A stretch of 64,000 nucleotides of DNA, from contig NZ_RZJR01000003.1 of NCBI RefSeq assembly GCF_003990975.1, forward strand, positions 62,001 to 126,000, in the 5' to 3' direction. Numbering within the stretch: position 1 is the stretch's first letter; each line of letters opens with the position of its first letter. The stretch is from Cohnella sp. AR92 (GTDB lineage Bacteria > Bacillota > Bacilli > Paenibacillales > Paenibacillaceae). Position numbers and translations under genes: made by a program. Below are positions 59,476 through 64,000 of the stretch, one piece after another. A model generated the notes under the pieces. The model was not told the origin of the DNA. It saw only the letters and a list, made by a program, of their open reading frames with translations, and searched no databases.

Positions 59476-60915
59476 TTGTTGAAGAACAAAGGGTTAACCA
59501 TGGGAACCGCACTCCTTCTTTGTTTCGTGCTGCTGCTGTCCGCTTGCGGCTCCAACAATAATGACAACCAAGCTTCGAGTTCGCCGTCGCCGAGCGCGGA
59601 ATCCGCATCGCCGTCCCCGTCCGAATCCGCGACCCCGACGCCGGAAAGCGCGAGCCCGAGCGCGGAGCCGATCGCCGGAGGAAGCGCGCTGGACGATGCG
59701 TATGCCGGGAAGTTCAAGGGAACGAAGGTAACGATGTTCGGTCCGTTCGTCGACGTGGACCAGAAGAAGTTCGAGGACGCGATCAAGGAATTCGAGGAGA
59801 AAACGGGCATCGACATTCAATACGAAGGCTCGAAGGAGTTCGAAGCGACGATCTCTATCCGGGTCGACGGCGGCAACGCGCCGGACATCGCCGACTTCCC
59901 GCAGCCGGGGCTGCTCGCGAACTTCGCGAAGTCCGGCAAGGTGATCGACGTTAACACTTTCATGGATAAGAGCAAGCTGCAAGCGAACTACAACAAGAGC
60001 TGGCTGGATATGGCGACGATGGCCGGACCGAGCGGCGATGTCATGGCCGGCATCTGGAACCGCAGCAGCGTCAAGAGCCTGGTGTGGTATCCGAAGAAGG
60101 CGTTCGACGAAGCCGGCTACAAGATTCCGAAGACGTGGGATGAACTGATGGCTTTGACGGAACAGATCGCCAAGGACGGAGATCCCGCTTGGGCGATCGG
60201 CATCGAGAGCGGCGCGGCCACGGGCTGGCCGGCGACCGACTGGGTCGAGGACATTATGCTTCGGACGACATCGCCGGAGAACTATGACAAGTGGGTTCGC
60301 GGGGAGCTCCCGTTCACCGACGAGATCGTCAAGAACGCGGTGAAGAAGATGTCCGAGATCTGGCTCAAAGACGATTACGTCTACGGCGGCCGGAAATCGA
60401 TCGTGACGACGGCGTTCGGCGACGCTCCGAAGGTGATGTTCGACAACCCGCCGAAGGCATGGCTGCATCGTCAAGCAAGCTTCATCACGAGCTTCTTCCC
60501 GACGACGGCGAAGGCCGGCGAGGATTACGATTGGTTCTATCTGCCGCCGATCGATCCGGCCTACGGCAATCCGGTACTCGTCGCGGGAGACCTGTACGCC
60601 ATGTTCAACGACCGGCCGGAGGTTCGCGCGGTCATGGAATTCTTCACGACGGGGGAATCGATCAAGACGTGGATTCAATCCGGCGGCGTTATCGCGCCGA
60701 TGAACGACGCGAAGCCGGAATGGTACACGAGCGACGTCGAACGCCGGATGGCGGAGCTGGCCCAATCGGCGACGACGCTGCGGTTCGACGGCTCCGACCT
60801 CATGCCGGGTGCGGTCGGCGCGGGCACGTTCTGGAAGGGAATGACCGACTACGTCAGCGGCACGGTCGATCTCGACGGCGCCATGCAGGAAATCCAGGCG
60901 GGCTGGCCTAAATAA
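59476..60915 (+). CDS. Sugar ABC transporter substrate-binding lipoprotein
   Basis: A 479-residue family 1 binding protein. I start it at TTG 59476, nine bases after GAGGGG, which gives a basic N-terminus, a hydrophobic stretch and lipobox LLSAC; upstream codons lack a ribosome site. After a Ser/Pro/Glu linker (25-65) the domain has TMFGPFVDVDQKKFEDAIKEFEEKTGIDIQYEG, DIADFPQPGLLANFAKSGKVIDV and GAVGAGTFWKGMTDYV. It is the alpha-glucoside/maltose type seen with AglFG-like permeases, to which the next gene is joined by one base. Regulated by the LacI protein. Confidence 0.92.
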   Translation: MLKNKGLTMGTALLLCFVLLLSACGSNNNDNQASSSPSPSAESASPSPSESATPTPESASPSAEPIAGGSALDDAYAGKFKGTKVTMFGPFVDVDQKKFEDAIKEFEEKTGIDIQYEGSKEFEATISIRVDGGNAPDIADFPQPGLLANFAKSGKVIDVNTFMDKSKLQANYNKSWLDMATMAGPSGDVMAGIWNRSSVKSLVWYPKKAFDEAGYKIPKTWDELMALTEQIAKDGDPAWAIGIESGAATGWPATDWVEDIMLRTTSPENYDKWVRGELPFTDEIVKNAVKKMSEIWLKDDYVYGGRKSIVTTAFGDAPKVMFDNPPKAWLHRQASFITSFFPTTAKAGEDYDWFYLPPIDPAYGNPVLVAGDLYAMFNDRPEVRAVMEFFTTGESIKTWIQSGGVIAPMNDAKPEWYTSDVERRMAELAQSATTLRFDGSDLMPGAVGAGTFWKGMTDYVSGTVDLDGAMQEIQAGWPK

Positions 60916-62027
60916 TGCCGGAACTTAAGACGGCTCCGGCCAAGACGGGGAGGGCGGCGCTTGACAGCCGATGGGGCACCGTCCTCCTGTCCCTGCTCAT
61001 TCCGGCGTTGAACGCGGCAGGGCATGCCGGCATCTTCCTGTTCCTGCGAGACGCGGTTCTGAACCCGGTCCTGTATGCGATCGTCGCGATCCTGTGGGGA
61101 GTCGTCGGCGTCTACGTTCTGTATGCTTCCTTGAATTGGGTAATCGAACGGTACAGCGACGTCTGGAAACGCCGAATTCAGCCTTATCTGTTCGTTGGTC
61201 CCGCGTTCGGGCTGTTGACCTGGCTGCTGCTGATCCCGACGATTCGGACTTTCATCATGAGCTTGCAGGATGCGACCTCGTCCAAGTTCGTCTGGTTCTC
61301 CAACTATGCGGCGGTGTTCACGAACCGCCTGCTGTTGACCGCCTTGCGGAATAACCTGCTCTGGGTGCTGTTCGGAGCGACGGCCTGCATCGTGCTAGGC
61401 CTCTTGATCGCGGTGCTCGCCGACCGGAGCAGCTTCGAGAGGCTGGCGAAGGCGATCGTGTTCATGCCGATGGCCATCTCCTTCGTTGCCGCCGGGGTCA
61501 TCTGGAAGTTCATCTATTATTATCAGCCGGGAGATGAGCAGGTCGGTTTGCTCAATGCCATCGTCGTCAAGTTCGGCGGAGAGCCGCAGGCTTGGACCAG
61601 CATGACGCAACCGTGGAACAACCTGTTTCTCATCCTAATTCTGATCTGGATGCAGACCGGCTTCGCCATGGTCATCTTCTCGGCGGCGCTCAAGGCGGTT
61701 CCCGAGGATCTGCTGGAGGCGGCGCGGGTGGACGGTGCAGGCGAGATTCGGATTTTCTTCAAGATTATCGTTCCGTTCATCTCCGCGACGATCCTGTCCG
61801 TAACGACGACGATCATCGTGTTCACGCTTAAGATTTTCGACGTCGTCATGGTCATGACCGGCGGCCAGTATGACACCGAGGTAGTGGCGACCCAGTTCTA
61901 CCGGCAATTCTTCATGTACCGGAACTTCGGCTACGGCTCGACTCTGGCGATCGTGCTGCTGATCGCGGTCATACCGGTCATCTGGTTTAACCTGCGGCAA
62001 TTGCGCAAGCAGGGAGGGTTCGCCTGA
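60915..62027 (+). CDS. Sugar ABC transporter permease, MalF/AglF type
   Basis: A 370-residue permease with an N-terminal extra helix pair (about 25-75), then about six helices. The coupling loop EDLLEAARVDGAGEIRIFFKIIVPFI is near residues 265-290. Its ATG shares a base with the stop of the binding-protein gene (TAATG), and its stop shares one with the next permease, so the three are translationally coupled. Length and the N-terminal part resemble AglF-type alpha-glucoside permeases, but the substrate is not certain. Confidence 0.93.
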   Translation: MPELKTAPAKTGRAALDSRWGTVLLSLLIPALNAAGHAGIFLFLRDAVLNPVLYAIVAILWGVVGVYVLYASLNWVIERYSDVWKRRIQPYLFVGPAFGLLTWLLLIPTIRTFIMSLQDATSSKFVWFSNYAAVFTNRLLLTALRNNLLWVLFGATACIVLGLLIAVLADRSSFERLAKAIVFMPMAISFVAAGVIWKFIYYYQPGDEQVGLLNAIVVKFGGEPQAWTSMTQPWNNLFLILILIWMQTGFAMVIFSAALKAVPEDLLEAARVDGAGEIRIFFKIIVPFISATILSVTTTIIVFTLKIFDVVMVMTGGQYDTEVVATQFYRQFFMYRNFGYGSTLAIVLLIAVIPVIWFNLRQLRKQGGFA

Positions 62028-63142
62028 TGCCAAGAAGCGGGAGAAGAGAGGGACGGAGACGCGGCCGCAGAGGTTCCAAGACGGTCGTCAATCTTGTGCT
62101 GGGGATCATCTGCTTGCTGTGGCTTATCCCGACGCTAGGCTTGTTCGTATCGTCCTTCCGGCCGGCGACCGAGATTCTGAAGACGGGCTGGTGGACGATC
62201 TTCCCGCACCAGGAATACGCGGCGAAGGACCGGATCCAGCTGCCGAAGGACACCGATCTCCGGCAGCCGATCGAAGTGAACGGGAAGGCGTATACGGATG
62301 ACCAGCTGCGCTCGGGGGTGAAGGCCCCGGACGGCTCCGAGCTGATCTGGGAGAATCGCCGGGCGCGCACGATCGACGTTCGCGAACTGGGATGGCGGAT
62401 GGATACGAATTATACCTTGGATAACTACGCCAGCGTGCTGACCGGCAAGGAATACGAGATCCCGAAGCCGGACGGGACCGTCTCGAAGGAGAGAGGAAGC
62501 AACCTGAACCGGGCGTTCCTGAACACGATGACGGTGGCGATCCCGTCGACGATCATTCCGATCCTGATTGCGACGTTCGCCGCCTATGCTTTCGCGTGGA
62601 TGCGGTTCCCGCTGCGCAAGACGCTGTTCGTCATCGTCATCATGCTGCTGGTCGTGCCGCTGCAGGTGGCGCTTATCCCGATCCTGAAGGATTACACCTC
62701 GCTCGGGCTGAACGGCACGTTCCTCGGCGTCTGGATCGCGCATGCCGGCTTCGGTCTGCCGCTGGCGACTTACTTCATGTACTCCTACATCAGCCAGTTG
62801 CCGAAGGATCTGTTCGAATCGGCGTTCATGGACGGAGCGTCGAACTTCACGATCTTCACCAAGCTCATCCTTCCGCTCGCCGTTCCTTCGATTGCGTCGA
62901 TCAGTATTTTCCAATTCCTGTGGGTGTGGAACGATTACCTCGTCTCGCTTGTCTTCATCGGAAGCCAGCCGGACGTGCAGGTGCTCTCGATGCGGATCGC
63001 GAATCTGGTCGGCTCGAGGGGGAACGACTGGCATCTGCTGACGGCGGCGGCCTTCGTCTCGATGCTTATGCCGTTGGCCGTGTTCTTCAGCCTGCAGCGC
63101 TATTTCGTCCGCGGGCTGCTGGGCGGGTCGGTGAAGGGGTAA
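62027..63142 (+). CDS. Sugar ABC transporter permease, MalG/AglG type
   Basis: A 371-residue permease of COG0395. A basic N-terminus (PRSGRREGRRRGRRGSKT) precedes the first helix (about 22-44); a long outer domain (45-150) with IQLPKDTDLRQPIEV and TNYTLDNYASVLTGKEYE follows, typical of AglG-like permeases. The coupling loop ESAFMDGASNFTIFTKLILPLAVPSI is at about 265-290 and the end is GLLGGSVKG. It has no ATPase gene nearby, so a shared MsmX-type ATPase probably powers it. A terminator follows. Confidence 0.93.
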   Translation: MPRSGRREGRRRGRRGSKTVVNLVLGIICLLWLIPTLGLFVSSFRPATEILKTGWWTIFPHQEYAAKDRIQLPKDTDLRQPIEVNGKAYTDDQLRSGVKAPDGSELIWENRRARTIDVRELGWRMDTNYTLDNYASVLTGKEYEIPKPDGTVSKERGSNLNRAFLNTMTVAIPSTIIPILIATFAAYAFAWMRFPLRKTLFVIVIMLLVVPLQVALIPILKDYTSLGLNGTFLGVWIAHAGFGLPLATYFMYSYISQLPKDLFESAFMDGASNFTIFTKLILPLAVPSIASISIFQFLWVWNDYLVSLVFIGSQPDVQVLSMRIANLVGSRGNDWHLLTAAAFVSMLMPLAVFFSLQRYFVRGLLGGSVKG

Positions 63143-63159
63143 CGCCTTTGGGAAAGCCG

Positions 63160-63190
63160 GAGCATTCCGCGAGACGGAATGCTCTTTGCT
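63160..63190 (+). terminator. Terminator of the LacI-controlled ABC operon
   Basis: GAGCATTCCG, loop CGAGA, and CGGAATGCTC form a perfect 10-base stem, followed by TTTGCTGTTT. Confidence 0.88.
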
Positions 63191-63428
63191 GTTTGCGGTT
63201 TCCGCTTTGCGGATTTACTCTAACGGAAACTTGATGATGCATCAAACTGAATGCGTTGGCTATAGGCGAAAAGATGGTACGGTGTGCAACAAATCGGCGG
63301 TAATGGCGGGGCAGGCGCGAGAGTATGGTACAAGGTGCGACCTCCTGAGATAGATTACATCTGATATCCCTCCGGAGGCTGGCGAACAATAAGAAAACCA
63401 GAGGGCAAAAATACTTTTAAATACCCCC
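63191..63428. other. Intergenic region without a recognisable gene
   Basis: Nothing coding is seen on either strand; minus-strand frames lack ribosome sites. ATGGTACGGTGTGCAAC (63274 region) and ATGGTACAAGGTGCGACC (63324 region) are related direct repeats of unknown meaning. Confidence 0.4.
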
Positions 63429-63475
63429 TTGCGCTTTTCCGGAATCGGGTGTATATTTATCTCAGATCCAAGATA
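63429..63475 (+). promoter_or_regulatory. mhqR-like promoter and operator
   Basis: TTGCGC at 63429-63434 and TATATT at 63452-63457 are 17 bases apart. Directly after the -10 lies TATCTCAGATCCAAGATA (63458-63475), an inverted repeat with two mismatches that resembles the MhqR box of Bacillus (TATCTCGAATTCGAGATA). A regulator bound there would block its own gene. Confidence 0.65.
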
Positions 63476-63514
63476 ATTAAATTTAAGACAACGACGAAAG
63501 CGAGGTGACGAAGG

Positions 63515-63949
63515 ATGAATGAACAGGAAGCGTCATTGAAGTTGTTCGTGGTCCTGTCCAAAGCGTACAAATCGATTATGGACAGCGCGGTGAAGGATAT
63601 GAAGAAACACGGTCTGTCGGCGACGGAATTCACGGTGATGGAGCTATTGTTCCACAAAGGCCGATTCCCACTCCAGCAGATCGGGGATAAAATACTGGTG
63701 ACCAGCGGAAGCATCACGTACAACATCGACAAGCTGGAGAACAGAGGGCTGCTGCGAAGAGTGCCAAGCCCGGAGGATCGTCGAGTCACCTACGCGGAGA
63801 TCACGGAAGAAGGGACGCGGTTGTTCGAGCAAGTGTTCCCGAGTCACGCGGAAGCCATCGACCAGTTGATGAGCGGCATCTCGCTGGAAGAGAAGAAACA
63901 GGCCATCGACCTGCTTAAGAAGCTCGGCCTGAAGGCGCAGATGGGATAG
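63515..63949 (+). CDS. mhqR: MarR-family regulator, MhqR-like
   Basis: A 144-residue winged-helix regulator of the MarR family, the same length as Bacillus MhqR, which it resembles throughout: ASLKLFVVLSKAYKSIMDS, TEFTVMELLFHKGRFPLQQIGDKILVTSGSITYNIDKLENRGLL (DNA-binding helices) and PSPEDRRVTYAEITEEGT (the wing). MhqR proteins repress quinone-detoxifying dioxygenases and reductases and release DNA on quinones or diamide. GCGAGGTGA precedes the ATG. Operator-like palindromes occur in front of it and 23 bases after it. Confidence 0.85.
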   Translation: MNEQEASLKLFVVLSKAYKSIMDSAVKDMKKHGLSATEFTVMELLFHKGRFPLQQIGDKILVTSGSITYNIDKLENRGLLRRVPSPEDRRVTYAEITEEGTRLFEQVFPSHAEAIDQLMSGISLEEKKQAIDLLKKLGLKAQMG

Positions 63950-63971
63950 CGTCGCGCTTTTCAGCCCTAAA

Positions 63972-63987
63972 ATCTTAAATTTAAGAT
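63972..63987. promoter_or_regulatory. Second MhqR-type operator at window end
   Basis: ATCTTAAATTTAAGAT is a perfect 16-base palindrome with the ATCTT/AAGAT ends of the first operator. It lies 23 bases past the mhqR stop and probably belongs to the promoter of the next gene beyond the window. Confidence 0.7.
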
Positions 63988-64000
63988 AAAATTCCTAAAC

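Noticed and set aside
63087-63389. A 100-codon minus-strand frame after the last permease gene
   Set aside because: Overlaps the permease end and a terminator, no ribosome site, no recognisable sequence.
1-64000. tRNA, rRNA, tmRNA or insertion sequences
   Set aside because: I saw no cloverleaf with a GGTTCRAATCC arm, no rRNA stretch and no transposase-like protein on either strand.

Overview
The window looks like a chromosome segment from a spore-forming, hemicellulose-degrading member of the Paenibacillaceae (Paenibacillus or Cohnella type). The reasons are: a GC-rich background with strong GGAGG ribosome binding sites and frequent TTG/GTG starts; several YesM/YesN-type two-component regulators tied to sugar ABC importers and glycoside hydrolases; a sporulation gene (yyaC); copper-amine-oxidase 'stalk' proteins; perfect CcpA cre sites; and SigA-type promoters. 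The assignment is inference from gene content; no rRNA or tRNA gene was found.

Region 1 (1-15.4 kb) is sugar uptake and sensing. It starts with the end of an ABC permease and its binding lipoprotein, then a YesN-type regulator behind a promoter overlapped by a cre site, and a GH8 enzyme of the reducing-end xylose-releasing type. A minus-strand kinase/regulator/binding-protein operon (YesM-YesN-SBP) diverges from a YtfQ-YtfR-YtfT-YjfF-like importer that ends with a second, paralogous binding protein. Region 2 (15.5-20.8 kb) holds small proteins, a DHA2 efflux pump with divergent TetR regulator, and a GT2-GtrA glycosyltransferase next to a phosphodiester glycosidase.

Region 3 (about 21.0-30.3 kb) is a sharply AT-rich accessory island of small, unrelated, mostly co-oriented genes (VOC, PHP, PPOX-like, signal peptidase, GNATs, tautomerase, YbaK and several unknowns) with one frameshifted inositol-monophosphatase relic. 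In its first part, three GC-rich structured repeats with inverted termini sit between single-gene units, giving a cassette-array look without any recombinase in view.

Region 4 (30.3-50.8 kb) returns to GC-rich core: a vanR-vanS-vanY-vanZ set without vanHAX, plus a separate vanW; GH127 beta-L-arabinofuranosidase with divergent AraC; threonine aldolase; EamA transporter; CapA; YyaC; a CE7 acetyl esterase; a methyltransferase; a second esterase; an IDEAL protein; and a phosphoesterase. Region 5 (50.8-52.2 kb) is unusual non-coding DNA: a purine tract with 9- and 6-base periods, a DUF1450 gene behind two Fur-like boxes, and about twelve tandem copies of a 51-base palindromic unit.

Region 6 (52.2-64 kb) carries an AEC transporter, RNase H, M48 protease, FabI, then a LacI regulator whose 14-base operator occurs identically in front of itself and of the next sugar ABC operon, and finally an MhqR-like MarR regulator with operator-like palindromes on both sides.
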